64,000 nucleotides of DNA from UBA10349 sp003485905 (GCA_943787185.1 CALSLL010000002.1:868001-932000), one strand, 5' to 3'. Shown: positions 48,862 through 59,084, counted from the stretch's first letter. Notes: generated from the letters alone by a model not told the origin. A program made the numbers and translations.

Positions 48862-49641
48862 CTATAAGATTCCTGGATTGGAGCCGCCGTCAAGAGAGAT
48901 GTTTTGTCCTGACATGAAGCTCGCTTGAGAGCTACAGACAAAGGCACAAGTAGCGCCAAACTCTTCGGGTAATCCCAGACGATTCGCAGCGATACTTTTA
49001 ACCTGGTCTGCTCGTGCCTGTTCGTAAGTGATGCCCTCGGCTTTTGCGCGGTCTTCGGCCATAAATATTTGCCGATCCGTATCGATCCGTTCAGGCAATA
49101 GATTGTTTATTGTTACGTTGTTTTTTGCCACCTGAAGGGAGAGTGCTTTGCATAAAGCGGTCAAACCACAGCGTGCTGCGGTGGATAGTCCCATGTACTG
49201 GAAGGGATGTTTAACCATCGCGGAAGTAATATTAACGATACGGCCAAACTTTTGTTCTTCCATATGGCTGAGAACACCTTTAATCATCATGGTTGCCGCT
49301 AGCATATTCATCTCTATCGCCTGAATATAGTCATCATGACTACATTCCCGAAAGTCCCTTGGTGGTGGGCCAGAGTTGTTGTTGACCAATATGTCTGGAT
49401 TGGGGCAGGCTTCAAGTAGCCTTATGCGCCCGTCTTCGGTTGATTGATCGGCCTGAACGGCAGTTACTGTAACGCCTGTCGCATCACGTATTTCTTGCGC
49501 AGCGGCTTCAAGACGTGCTTTATCCAGGCCGTTAATCGTTACATTTACGCCTTCATGAGCTAGCGCCAATGCGCACGCCTTTCCGAGACCTCGACTAGAG
49601 CCGCAAAGCAGCGCTGTTTTTCCGGTAATTCCTAGATCCAT
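48862..49641 (-). CDS. Short-chain dehydrogenase/reductase, subgroup without YxxxK
   Basis: 259 residues. Rossmann motif ALLCGSSRGLGKACALAL (GxxxGxG), DQSTEDGR, ILVNNNSGPPP and C-terminal SGQNISLDGGSN are all SDR. Where the catalytic Tyr-x3-Lys should stand the sequence reads YMGLSTAARCGLTAL, without the lysine. This is a known divergent subgroup, and the usual proton-relay mechanism is not guaranteed. First gene of the operon with DUF6152 copy 2, the cupin and the VOC protein. Confidence 0.85.
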   Translation of the reverse strand: MDLGITGKTALLCGSSRGLGKACALALAHEGVNVTINGLDKARLEAAAQEIRDATGVTVTAVQADQSTEDGRIRLLEACPNPDILVNNNSGPPPRDFRECSHDDYIQAIEMNMLAATMMIKGVLSHMEEQKFGRIVNITSAMVKHPFQYMGLSTAARCGLTALCKALSLQVAKNNVTINNLLPERIDTDRQIFMAEDRAKAEGITYEQARADQVKSIAANRLGLPEEFGATCAFVCSSQASFMSGQNISLDGGSNPGIL

Positions 49642-50011
49642 TTCATCAACCTTAGTGATTTTCGTAAATTGTAGTTTTAGCGCATCGTACCGATCAAGAT
49701 CTTTTTGAACCAGCGCTTTTGTTGCATTTTTTCAATTGTAACGATTTTGTAAATCGAAGATTTAGAGTATTTACGCAACACGCTTCTACAGGATTCATCT
49801 GTCTTCCCAAATTGTAAGTAAACTGTATACCTTTAGACAGGAGCTTCATTTTTTAGTCGTGTTTCTGCTCGAGCTGCAGGACTTATGGCTAGCACTAAGC
49901 TGGCTCTGCCAATTGGTGCGTGAATAGTTTCTGGTTTTAGGGAAATTGCCTTAGAATAGCGACCGTTTTGGTATCCTGTTGGTCCGATTGTATGCTGATA
50001 AGTTTTATTAC
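49642..50011. other. Intergenic region between divergent SDR and DUF349 genes
   Basis: 370 bp, AT-rich, without a convincing ORF, RNA gene or repeat. It must hold the two divergent promoters, but none stands out. Confidence 0.4.
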
Positions 50012-52807
50012 ATGTTAAGTGGTCTTTTTAAGCCTGCATGGCAGAGCGAATCCGTCACGAAGCGGGTGTTGGCCATAGAGAAGATGGAAGTGGCGGATCC
50101 TGGGAATCAGGCTATCTTTGAAAATCTAGCGAACACAGATGACGATGTATCAGTTCGGCAAGCTGCGCTAACAAAGCTCACTGCGCCCGAAACAGTTTTT
50201 TTGGTTAGTCAATCGCATTCTGATTCGGCAACCCGCGAATTTGCCCATTTCAGATTTGCCGCGTTGATAGGACCAAAGAGTGAACTATCAGATAGCGAGT
50301 TTCGTGCTTTACTTGCTGCTCAGCCTACAGCCGAATTATTCATCGCTCAATATTGCCCTCATTCGGATATCCGCAATGAACTAATAGAACCATTATCTGA
50401 AATTGCAAAGGCAGACCTTATATCGGGCGTAGAATATAGCGAAACTCGGCAACTAATTGCGCATCAGTTGAACTCTCAAGACGCGCTAGCACAGGCCCGA
50501 AAATTGCTGAAAGGCAAAGATAAGAGTGCCGAAAAAATAATTAGAACCAAAATGGATGCATTACACGCCGAGGAACGGAAAACCAAGCAGAATGCTGAAG
50601 ATGCAGCGCGAATATGTGAAAGTATGGAGTATTTATCTGCACATATTCAGGAATGGCAACCCGATTTTGAGGGACGATATCAAGCTGCTGTTCAACAGTG
50701 GGAATCCCTAACATTCGCGCCCGACGGTAGCGTTCTTGGAAGGTTTAGTCAGGCAAGGTCTAAATTCCAAACTGAATTAACACGACAGCAAGATCTTGCC
50801 TCCGCATACCAAGCTCAGAGAGCTTTAGTGAAGGAGTTAGAAGCTGAGTGTAATACTTTGGCTCAATTGTCTTTGGATGACATGCTGAGCCGAAAACCAG
50901 CGCCTGACGAATTACTTGGCAGGGTTGCCGCAAAATGGGCGGAGGCTTCGGAAATCGGATTTCCAGACGCCATGCTAATTAACCAGTGCGTTTGCGCACA
51001 AGATGCTTTGGAATGTGTACTTACTTTATGCGAGTCTGTAAACATTAGCAGAAAGGCTGCTAAAAGCGTGGATGACGAAGATCCAAAAGAATTGATTCAA
51101 GGCTTAGAAATTTCGATGGGGGTGGTCGATAAATGGCCGAAGCACTATCCCCCTTTAACTGTGAAAAAAGAGTTTGAGAATGAGCTGACAAAATTAAAGT
51201 TACAGCTTGAGCAATCGGCTAGTAAATCACGTGAAAAGCTCGATAAATTACATAAAAGAATTAATCGCCTTTTAGGCAGTACAAATCGAGGTGATCTGAA
51301 TAAGGCTAAACGAGAATTGGTGGCTATCACCAAGGTAATATCTAAGTATACGGGTAAAGAAAAGTCTGCACTTGAGGAGCGTGTAGAAAAAGCAAGTGAA
51401 GCAGTTAGTAAAATGGGAGATTGGAAGGATTTTGCAACTGAGCCAAAGTACATAGAACTATGTGTATCGATGGAAGCGCTGGCTGAGTCAAGATCTCATG
51501 CAGACAAATTATCGGTGGAAATTAATAAGCTGCAGAGGCGATGGAAAGCACTCGGGCATTCTGACAGTGCTGATAAACACTGGGAGCGTTTTAAGTTAGC
51601 TGCAGATAAAGCCTATGAACCTTGCGCGGAGTTTTTTGCCAAGCGTCACGAAACCAGACAACAGAATCTGGAAAAACGTGAACCATATCTTCAACAAATG
51701 CGGGATCTGTTGGAAAGCACTCCGTGGGATGAGCAGCCGGATTATAAATCGGTCGAATCCACCTTACGACAAATAATCAATGATTGGCAGAAAGTAAAAG
51801 ATGTAGAGCAGCGTGCTGGGCAGAAACAATGGAAGAAACTGACCAAGTTTAGAACTGCGATTAACGAAAAACTAGATCTGGTTTATGACGAAAATATCGA
51901 GGTAAAAAATCAGCTTATTGAGCAGTCGCAGAAATTGTTGGATAGCGATGTAACGGAAGAATCGTTGAAAGATCTTAAGCAATTGCAGACTCGTTGGAAA
52001 CTGGTGGGTATTACCCGACGTAAGCAAGATCAAGTTGCATGGAAAAGCTTTAAAGGCGTTACTGACGAGGTTTACGAGAAAATACAGGGTATACGCAAGG
52101 CTAAACGGGCGGACGAAGATGCAAAACTGCATGGTTACCGACAAGTTACCCGACAAATTCAGGATCTTGCCAAAACAGCGACTGTCTTAGCTGAAGCAGA
52201 TTCAACGTTTGATCGCCTGCAAGCTGAGTACAAGGAGTTACCACCGTTGCCTAAAGGGCTTCCAGAAAAGTTAGTTGACGGTTTAGATTCAGACTTTCGT
52301 AGAGCCAGTACTGCATATAGCAATGCTAGAGATCGCATCAAAGCAGCTGGTAAAGCAGCCGCGTTCGATGCGCTAGTTCAAAAGGCTTCACTTTGTTCTG
52401 AGTTGGAAGGTCTAGGCGAACATGCATCTACGGAAGATATACAAAAGATTCAAACGGCTTTGGATCTTATTGAAATAAGCGACAACGGCTTGCGTAAACG
52501 ATTCGAAAGGCGACTTTCAGCCGCTTTAAATAACAAGTCAGATGACGACCGTAATAAGGCTGAAGCGGCGCGACGGATGATGTGTATTGATCTTGAAATT
52601 CTACTCGATGCCGACACTCCAAAAGAAGATTCAGAATTACGCATGATCACTCAATTACAACGTATGAAGAAGGGAGGTCTTGGTCAGGCGATGCCTAAAA
52701 GAGAAGAAGCATTGAGCAAGATGAAGCTGGACTGGCTTTGTCTGCCTGGTGCGAAGCCTGAAGTACAGGAAAAGCTAGATAAAAGATTTTTTAATCTGAT
52801 TAAGTAA
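50012..52807 (+). CDS. DUF349 domain-containing large coiled-coil protein
   Basis: 931 residues, almost all alpha-helical and highly charged, with repeated DUF349 segments (for example IEKLQRRWKALGHSDSADKHW-like KLQRRWKALG, and LQTRWKLVGITRRKQDQ, KNW-type motifs such as LRQIINDWQKVKDVEQRAGQK). ATG 50012 (MLSGLFKPAWQ) matches the usual start of this family; an upstream in-frame start at 49979 adds 11 unlikely residues. The first 150 residues look like HEAT-type helical repeats. Cytoplasmic; the function of the family is not established. Confidence 0.85.
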   Translation: MLSGLFKPAWQSESVTKRVLAIEKMEVADPGNQAIFENLANTDDDVSVRQAALTKLTAPETVFLVSQSHSDSATREFAHFRFAALIGPKSELSDSEFRALLAAQPTAELFIAQYCPHSDIRNELIEPLSEIAKADLISGVEYSETRQLIAHQLNSQDALAQARKLLKGKDKSAEKIIRTKMDALHAEERKTKQNAEDAARICESMEYLSAHIQEWQPDFEGRYQAAVQQWESLTFAPDGSVLGRFSQARSKFQTELTRQQDLASAYQAQRALVKELEAECNTLAQLSLDDMLSRKPAPDELLGRVAAKWAEASEIGFPDAMLINQCVCAQDALECVLTLCESVNISRKAAKSVDDEDPKELIQGLEISMGVVDKWPKHYPPLTVKKEFENELTKLKLQLEQSASKSREKLDKLHKRINRLLGSTNRGDLNKAKRELVAITKVISKYTGKEKSALEERVEKASEAVSKMGDWKDFATEPKYIELCVSMEALAESRSHADKLSVEINKLQRRWKALGHSDSADKHWERFKLAADKAYEPCAEFFAKRHETRQQNLEKREPYLQQMRDLLESTPWDEQPDYKSVESTLRQIINDWQKVKDVEQRAGQKQWKKLTKFRTAINEKLDLVYDENIEVKNQLIEQSQKLLDSDVTEESLKDLKQLQTRWKLVGITRRKQDQVAWKSFKGVTDEVYEKIQGIRKAKRADEDAKLHGYRQVTRQIQDLAKTATVLAEADSTFDRLQAEYKELPPLPKGLPEKLVDGLDSDFRRASTAYSNARDRIKAAGKAAAFDALVQKASLCSELEGLGEHASTEDIQKIQTALDLIEISDNGLRKRFERRLSAALNNKSDDDRNKAEAARRMMCIDLEILLDADTPKEDSELRMITQLQRMKKGGLGQAMPKREEALSKMKLDWLCLPGAKPEVQEKLDKRFFNLIK

Positions 52808-52901
52808 TTAAATGTTTCAATGGCTGATAGTGTTGTTGTGTACTATGAGGCAATCAGATGCTTTACCGATCGATAATTAACTCGTAAATTTGGGGTGTTA
52901 A

Positions 52902-53942
52902 ATGCAAACGAATGGTCAATCTTGGATCAAATTTGGTGCGGCAGCGATTGCACTGATTATGGTAACCACCTCGAGTTATGCTCATCATTCGCGTTCTAAT
53001 TTTAACTTTGGTGCTACGCTTGAGCTAGAAGGCACTATTAGTTCATTTGAGTTTCGTAACCCGCATACCTTCTTGTCGTTGGAGGTAACCGCTGACTCTG
53101 GCGAAGTTCAGGAGTGGCTGCTTGCAGGTAATTCCACTGCAAGTCTAAAAAGCGCAGGATGGGCAGCTGATACATTTGCTATTGGTGAACAGGTTAAAGT
53201 TGTTGGTAACCCGGACCGAAACGAAGGGAAGCGGCTGTTATTTCTGGATGTGATTACTAAACTAGATGGCTCCAACTACGCCTCAGGTAAAATTGCGCCA
53301 GGGGGTCGACCTTCAGCATCGGTGGCTGAAGCAGAGGGGTCAAAGGATTTTACCGGTGTCTGGCAGCCTCCGTTTAACCCTCGCGGAGTGGCGGCGAATT
53401 TTCAAGTTGCACAACTACCAATGACCGAAAAAGGCCAACCGTTTATTGATGCTTATGATGAGGGCGAAGATCCAGCATTAGATTGCGAGGCTGACGCGAC
53501 CCCTATGACGGTATTGCCCGTTTATCCGATGCAAATCACTAGATCTGAGAATGAATTGCATATGCATTACGAACAGTTTGACGGTCGAAGGGTAGTTTAT
53601 TTGGGATTAGACGAGCACCCAGTAGATACATCCGCTACCCATATGGGGCATTCAATTGGCAGTATTGACGGTAATGTTTTGACCGTAGATACTAGATATT
53701 TCGCCGAGGACCGCTGGGGATTAGGCCGCGGTGCACCAAGTGGGCTGGGGAAACACGTTGTTGAGCGATACACATTAGCCGATGATGGAATGACAATGGC
53801 GGTAGAGTATACCTTTGAAGATCCAGAGTATTTGATAGGGTCGGTTACCGAGTCTGGATCTATGGCGTTTCGTCCTGATTATACATTGGAAGAATGGGAT
53901 TGTGATGCTACCGCAGCCCGTCGGCACTTGTCTGTGGACTAG
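52902..53942 (+). CDS. DUF6152-type exported protein, copy 3
   Basis: 346 residues. The signal peptide ends TSSYA, then mature HHSRSNF (His28-His29); NPH at 53-55 is 27 residues further. It shares LEGTISSFEFRNPHTFLSLEV, GEQVKVVGNP, the central Cys in LDCEADATP, FDGRRVVYLGLDEHP, GHSIGSIDGNVLTVDTRYF and the last Cys in EWDCDATA. The middle motif FTGVWQPPFNP is a WxP-type start of the C-terminal half, as in copies 4 and 5. Copies 3, 4 and 5 have the GHSIG-x3-6-TLxVDT version. Transcribed alone, with a terminator behind it. Confidence 0.82.
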   Translation: MQTNGQSWIKFGAAAIALIMVTTSSYAHHSRSNFNFGATLELEGTISSFEFRNPHTFLSLEVTADSGEVQEWLLAGNSTASLKSAGWAADTFAIGEQVKVVGNPDRNEGKRLLFLDVITKLDGSNYASGKIAPGGRPSASVAEAEGSKDFTGVWQPPFNPRGVAANFQVAQLPMTEKGQPFIDAYDEGEDPALDCEADATPMTVLPVYPMQITRSENELHMHYEQFDGRRVVYLGLDEHPVDTSATHMGHSIGSIDGNVLTVDTRYFAEDRWGLGRGAPSGLGKHVVERYTLADDGMTMAVEYTFEDPEYLIGSVTESGSMAFRPDYTLEEWDCDATAARRHLSVD

Positions 53943-53959
53943 TTTGAAGATAAATACAT

Positions 53960-54000
53960 CCTAAAAAGCCCGCTATCTTATAAATAGTGAGCTTTTTAGG
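53960..54000 (+). terminator. Terminator hairpin after DUF6152 copy 3
   Basis: CCTAAAAAGC (53960-53969) pairs exactly with GCTTTTTAGG (53991-54000), and the inner part pairs further with one C-A and one G-T. The arms carry A-runs and T-runs, so it can work in both directions between the convergent genes. Confidence 0.65.
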
Positions 54001-54071
54001 TCTACAGATCTACTAATCCCAAGGAGAATAGAGAATTTTAATTTTTGGATCTGTTGGAAGGCATTTAAGCC

Positions 54072-54371
54072 TTAAACATCTATTACATCTGACGTAGGGA
54101 AACGACTAAACGGAAATGGTCGCCGGTCAGAATTAAAAGTAGCGAAGCTTAATATCTCACTAACGTACTTGCTAATGCTGTCCCCAGCATTTTTTAGATA
54201 ATCATTTGGGCTGCCGGTGATAAGCAAAAATGCACACTGACCAACAACGATCGCTAACATGACCAATTGAGTTAGGTAAAAAATCATTCAGAACACCGCG
54301 ACCATAAATACACGCACCCACATTGATTCGTCTTTGTCATCGTCGTCAATTTCAATACTTTCGCTAGCCAT
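54072..54371 (-). pseudogene. DUF4389 family membrane protein with an in-frame TGA
   Basis: Small inner-membrane protein of the DUF4389 family. From ATG 54371 the frame reads MASESIEIDDDDKDESMWVR and then VFMVAVF, hits TGA at 54290-54288, and goes on in the same frame with MIFYLTQLVMLAIVVGQCAFLLITGS to the family-typical end SFATFNSDRRPFPFSRFP. The joined protein is 99 codons with the TGA at codon 28, inside the first membrane helix; TGG (Trp) would fit there. ATG 54287, right behind the stop, could start a shorter 71-residue form. Either a point error or a real interruption. Confidence 0.72.
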
Positions 54372-54466
54372 TTTATGTCCTCAATATCATTTCAGTTATC
54401 ACTACTAAGTGAGGTCATATTATTTTATTTAAACCCATCATTTCCAAGTCAGGTCATAACATGAGA

Positions 54467-55534
54467 TTAATCTGAAGGCTCCAAAAACCTGCTGGTGCTT
54501 TCCGGGTCGCAGCCGCCTTTAAACATTTTCATTTGAGGCGAGTAAATCAGTTCTCTGGAGTGGGTCATTGGCTCAGCCAGATACTCGGGGTCTTCCAGCA
54601 GGAATTCAGCTGCGATTCGAGTACCATTTTTTATCAGTCGGTACTTTTCGACTACGTGCTTCTGACTGCCAGATGGTACGCCGACCTGATAAGGAGAACG
54701 ATGGTCTTCAAAGTTTCGCGTATCGACTATCAACGTGTCGCCTTCCCAATATCCAATTGAGTGGCCACTAGTAAATCGCTGTTCTGGATCCGGGTGCTCT
54801 CTACCATCCATGTATATGTCGCGTTGTTCATCGAACCACTCACTCCTAATACGAACTACTTCATCAGCTTCGCTCATATCTATTTCCATTAGATATATCC
54901 ATGTGGAAACTAGAGCGGCCGGGGTCGGTCGGCCCACACAGGTCGATTCCGGGTTTTCACTGGATAACGGATTATAGCGATCCTTTGCTTTTTGACCCTT
55001 CTCGGTAAGCTTAAGGAACGCGTTAAAGAATCCGTCGAAGCCACCAGGATATTGGCCGAACATTGATCGGTCACCGATCCACGTACCGCTTAGAGAGTCT
55101 GTACTAGCTTGCGTTGATTGTGTAGCTTCCAGATTGGTTACCGGCTCACCCGATGCCATCATTATCGATTCCATTTTTGCGTATTTTCGCCCACTACGCA
55201 TCACATGTGTTCGAAGGAATATCTTATCTCCGGGCACCAATGAATCTTTGTTCCACCCAGCTCGTCTGGCTAGGACGTTCGGGGCGCCCATTTCAATTTC
55301 CCATTCGATTGGCTCACCGCTTTCTTCAGTTTTAACAATTATGTATGCGTGCGGCTGACGCCAACTGAAGCGAACAACCTCCGCCTCAAAAGCATATATC
55401 GAATTCAGGTCCATACCTGCATCACTATGATGGGCTTGAACCACACTTAATATGAATAGGGCATGGAGGAGGGTATAAACGCTGGCTCTCCTCAGGGCCT
55501 TCATCCAAAATGACCTCGCGAGTATATTTGACAT
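54467..55534 (-). CDS. DUF6152-type exported protein, copy 4, behind the efflux operon
   Basis: 355 residues from ATG 55534, which has GGAG 7 nt ahead; ATG 55504 is also possible. A long signal peptide ends LSVVQA and the mature chain begins HHSDAGMD (His35-His36). The second motif is QPH at 60-62, 27 residues on. It keeps the central Cys (STCVGRPTP), FDEQRDIYMDGREHP, GHSIGYWEGDTLIVDTRNF and the terminal Cys (KGGCDPEST). The start is about 90 bp from the stop of the outer-membrane factor gene, on the same strand, so it may be cotranscribed with the MacAB-TolC-type pump. Confidence 0.8.
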   Translation of the reverse strand: MSNILARSFWMKALRRASVYTLLHALFILSVVQAHHSDAGMDLNSIYAFEAEVVRFSWRQPHAYIIVKTEESGEPIEWEIEMGAPNVLARRAGWNKDSLVPGDKIFLRTHVMRSGRKYAKMESIMMASGEPVTNLEATQSTQASTDSLSGTWIGDRSMFGQYPGGFDGFFNAFLKLTEKGQKAKDRYNPLSSENPESTCVGRPTPAALVSTWIYLMEIDMSEADEVVRIRSEWFDEQRDIYMDGREHPDPEQRFTSGHSIGYWEGDTLIVDTRNFEDHRSPYQVGVPSGSQKHVVEKYRLIKNGTRIAAEFLLEDPEYLAEPMTHSRELIYSPQMKMFKGGCDPESTSRFLEPSD

Positions 55535-55626
55535 TTGTGGCTCCAATGGTTGGTTAAGTGTCAACGATACTATAGTCTTACAGTGAACTGAAAATAGCCG
55601 AGGTGGCGCCTACTTGAACAGTTAGC

Positions 55627-57048
55627 TTAGACTGGTCGTTGCCAGCCTCCACCTAACGCTTGATAAAAAGATATGATCGCGTTGAGTCTTGCAAGTTTAT
55701 TATCCAAAAATGCGTTGCGGACTGAAAATAAAGTATTCTGCGTATTCAATACGGTTTGGTAATCAGCTACGCCCTCACGATATCTTACACCGGCAATCCG
55801 GTACGCTTCTTCAGCTCTCGCAAGATCTTGCGTTGCGACTATGGCCAATGATTCCAGAAGAGAGATATTTCCCAGTGAAACTTCAATATCGTTAAACGCA
55901 GTAATTGCCGCTTTTCGATAATTGTCTAATGCTGACCGTAGGTCTAGTTTACTGTTTTGCAAGCTGCGATTTCGCGCGCCATTATCTAATAACGTTAGTA
56001 GAAAGTTGGCGGTACCGTTTGCGGTAGTAATGCCATTATCCAGGACGCTTCCCAGCGAAGAGCTGACTGCCCCAGCCGCGGCGGTCAACGAAATATTAGG
56101 TAGGAATTGCAGACGGGTTAAGTCGACATTGGCCCTAAATAAACGTAAATTCGCTTCTGCACTTACCAAATCTGGTCGACGCAATAGTAGTTCTGATGGA
56201 ATTCCCGGCTGTACGGATGGCACTGTTACATCTTGCAAAGTTGTTTGTGCTATTTGCACATCGTTTACTGAAGATGCTAGTAGGGTTGCTAGAGAAGCGC
56301 GTGTTGATAACTCATTTTGGTGCAGCGTTTTTAGATTATTCTGCTGTTGCTGTACCGCAATACGCTGCTGTAACGCGTCGATAGGGGTTACCGTTCCCGC
56401 GTCTGCACGTGCCTGAATAATCCGATAAATGGCTTCCGCATTTTCGAGGTTTTGTTCTGCCGCCTCGATTCGATCGCGAATTAATAGCACCTGAAAATAG
56501 GTAGACGCTGCAGTACCTAAAGTATTTAGTCGAAGGTCAGCTAATCGGGCAATATCACCGTCGTAACGCGCGACCGCTGCATTGTAGCTTGCCGGTTTGC
56601 TTAATATGTCGGTGTACATCAAACCCGCGGATAAATTCGCGCTTGTACTATTGTTTTCCCTAAAACTGCCGTCATCTGCTTCGAAGCCGTTGTAGCGGCG
56701 GCTAAGGCCAGCTTCGAGTATAGGAGTAGGCAGTAAATCGAAACCGGCGTTACGCAACGATAGCTGTGCTTGTTCCAAATTTCGCACATTCGTGGCTAAA
56801 TCGAGATTTTTGGCTTCTACCAAAGCCATAATCTCGGTTAATTCACTACTTTTAAAGTTATTCCACCATTCTAGTTGAGGCCAGCTTACTGCTCCCTCAT
56901 CATTTACGGCTTGCCACTGTCCAGGTATATCACTGGCAGGCAATTCGGGTAATTTAGTCATTGCACATCCGGTAAGCAGATAAAGAAATGAACCAAGCGT
57001 GACCAATCTCATTATTGCAATAGGCCGGTGTGGAAGTGGAGCTGTCAT
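55627..57048 (-). CDS. Outer-membrane efflux lipoprotein, NodT/TolC family
   Basis: Outer-membrane channel of a tripartite pump. 473 residues with a lipoprotein signal: lipobox LLTGC, Cys28. Two OEP repeats with long helices follow (ALVEAKNLDLATNVRNLEQAQLSLRNA; RIIQARADAGTVTPIDALQQ; LRRPDLVSAEANLRLFRANV; YRIAGVRYREGVADYQTVLNTQ), the normal NodT layout. A downstream in-frame start at 57012 would shorten the N-terminus but keep the lipobox. It begins 5 bp after the macB stop and closes the pump operon. Confidence 0.92.
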   Translation of the reverse strand: MTAPLPHRPIAIMRLVTLGSFLYLLTGCAMTKLPELPASDIPGQWQAVNDEGAVSWPQLEWWNNFKSSELTEIMALVEAKNLDLATNVRNLEQAQLSLRNAGFDLLPTPILEAGLSRRYNGFEADDGSFRENNSTSANLSAGLMYTDILSKPASYNAAVARYDGDIARLADLRLNTLGTAASTYFQVLLIRDRIEAAEQNLENAEAIYRIIQARADAGTVTPIDALQQRIAVQQQQNNLKTLHQNELSTRASLATLLASSVNDVQIAQTTLQDVTVPSVQPGIPSELLLRRPDLVSAEANLRLFRANVDLTRLQFLPNISLTAAAGAVSSSLGSVLDNGITTANGTANFLLTLLDNGARNRSLQNSKLDLRSALDNYRKAAITAFNDIEVSLGNISLLESLAIVATQDLARAEEAYRIAGVRYREGVADYQTVLNTQNTLFSVRNAFLDNKLARLNAIISFYQALGGGWQRPV

Positions 57049-57053
57049 GATTT

Positions 57054-59048
57054 CTAATCGGTTGCTAATGCCACAACGGGGTCTAGTTGTGCTGCTTTAC
57101 GTGCGGGAGCAAAACCAAAAATAAGGCCAATACCGGCGGCACAACTGAATGCCAGAATCATTGGGCCAGAGCTGAACACAACCGAAGTACCGAGAGTTCG
57201 AATTAACATCCCTGCGCCGATACCTAGCAAAACGCCAAGTAATCCCCCTAGTGCTGAGACCACAATTGCTTCGGAAATGAATTGCAGCAGAATATCCTTC
57301 TGCCGTGCTCCGGTAGCCATGCGAATGCCGATTTCTCGGGTGCGTTCTGTCACTGAAACTAGCATGATATTCATTACTCCTATACCTCCAACCAATAAAG
57401 ATATAGCGGCAACCGACCCGAGTAAGATAGTAAATGTTTCCCGTGAGGCAGATGCATTTTCCAATAGTTCGGCGCTGTTGAAGAGTCGAAAGTCTTCTGA
57501 CCCATGACGTTGTACCAATAAGCTAGTAATAGCTTCTTCGGTATCATTGATGAGATCGGGGTCTTCGACCGCTACTGTTAATGTACGTAAATAGGCACGG
57601 CCAAATAGGCGCATTCCGCCGGTTTTTAGAGGGACAAAAACCACGTCGTCTTGGTCTCGCCCGCCAAAACCGGAAGAGCCTTTGGAAGTCATTACTCCAA
57701 TTATCTGAAAGGGCACGTTTTTTATCATCATGTATTTACCGATAGGGTTTTCACCCTCGCTAAATAGGCTGTTTTTGACGGTTGCGCCTATAACCGCGAC
57801 AGGAGTGTATTCTTCACTATCTTCGTCGGTAAAGAACACACCTTCAGCCAATGGCCAGCTTCGTGTCACAGGTAGATTGCTTGTTGTTGCAGTAACGGAG
57901 GATACATAGTCTTTGTTGCCAACTCGTAAAGTCTCGTTACCGGTAATTTCAGGCAGAGCGGCTTTAACGTTGGGTATTTCGGACGCAATTGCGACAGAAT
58001 CTTCCACCCGCAACGTCTGAGATGCTGTTCCTCTGCGTGCACTAGGACTAATGGTCAGCATGTCTGCGCCCAGCGACGTTATTCGGTCGATAATATCCTT
58101 TTGTGCGCCTTCACCAATGGCTAACATTGCCACAACAGATGCCACCCCGATTACAATTCCCAAAAGGGTTAGTACAGTACGAAACACGTTGGCCTTTAGA
58201 GAGCTAAACGCCATGTTGATGGCTTCAAACACTTCGGCGAATGGTGCACCCGTTTTGGGTTTAGACTGCATTTCGTGAAATACGCGGGCCGCGTCTTGCA
58301 ATTTTTCACTGTATACCGTTCCCGAATCACTAAGAACTTCTCCGTCAAGTAGCTCGATTTGTCTTTCCGCATTCTTTGCTACATCATGATCGTGGGTAAT
58401 AAGAACAACGGTGTGCCCTTGCTTAGCGAGATCTTTAAGTAGCGCCATAACTTCAATGCCGCTTTGTGAATCTAATGCCCCGGTCGGCTCATCAGCAAGA
58501 ATTACCTGGCCACCATTCATGAGTGCACGAGCTATCGAAACACGTTGCTGTTGGCCACCAGATAACTGGCTAGGACGATGATCCATGCGGTCGCCTAAGC
58601 CTAGGGAGGTAAGCAATTCTGCAGATCGAGCGGCACGCTGAGATTGTGGTACCCCAGCATATATTGCAGGTACTTCAACGTTTTGATCAGCGGTAGCGGT
58701 ACCTAATAAATTGTAACTCTGGAATACAAATCCGAATGCTTCACGGCGTAACCAAGCGAGGCCATCAGCGTCAAAGCTACGAATGTCTCTACCAGCAAAT
58801 ACATAGTCGCCACTGGTTGGTCGGTCTAGGCAGCCAAGAATATTCATCATGGTAGATTTGCCTGAACCCGACTGCCCGATAAGTGATACAAATTCACCAG
58901 CATAAATACGAAGTGAAATGCCCCGCAACGCGTGAACTTCTACTCCGCCACCAGTAGTGAACGTTCGAGTAATGTCCCGAAGTTCAATCAAAGGAACTAA
59001 CTCAGAGGACAGTTGACTTGGTTTTTCTATAGAAGTAGATATATTCAT
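57054..59048 (-). CDS. macB: MacB-type ABC transporter (ATPase plus permease)
   Basis: Inner-membrane ABC protein of the MacB mechanotransmission type, which drives export of macrolides, peptides, siderophores or toxins through a TolC channel. 664 residues. The ATPase is first: Walker A GQSGSGKST (58-66), signature LSGGQQ (162-167), Walker B VILADE (182-187) and the H-loop in VLITHDHDVA. Then come FtsX-like permease helices (FRTVLTLLGIVIGVASVVAMLAIG), a large periplasmic domain, and three C-terminal helices ending in FGFAPARKAAQLDPVVALATD. Between macA (36 bp) and the outer-membrane factor (5 bp). Confidence 0.93.
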   Translation of the reverse strand: MNISTSIEKPSQLSSELVPLIELRDITRTFTTGGGVEVHALRGISLRIYAGEFVSLIGQSGSGKSTMMNILGCLDRPTSGDYVFAGRDIRSFDADGLAWLRREAFGFVFQSYNLLGTATADQNVEVPAIYAGVPQSQRAARSAELLTSLGLGDRMDHRPSQLSGGQQQRVSIARALMNGGQVILADEPTGALDSQSGIEVMALLKDLAKQGHTVVLITHDHDVAKNAERQIELLDGEVLSDSGTVYSEKLQDAARVFHEMQSKPKTGAPFAEVFEAINMAFSSLKANVFRTVLTLLGIVIGVASVVAMLAIGEGAQKDIIDRITSLGADMLTISPSARRGTASQTLRVEDSVAIASEIPNVKAALPEITGNETLRVGNKDYVSSVTATTSNLPVTRSWPLAEGVFFTDEDSEEYTPVAVIGATVKNSLFSEGENPIGKYMMIKNVPFQIIGVMTSKGSSGFGGRDQDDVVFVPLKTGGMRLFGRAYLRTLTVAVEDPDLINDTEEAITSLLVQRHGSEDFRLFNSAELLENASASRETFTILLGSVAAISLLVGGIGVMNIMLVSVTERTREIGIRMATGARQKDILLQFISEAIVVSALGGLLGVLLGIGAGMLIRTLGTSVVFSSGPMILAFSCAAGIGLIFGFAPARKAAQLDPVVALATD

Positions 59049-59084
59049 CTAATCTGAAGTCGCTAAGTTTGCGCCTATCGGGTC

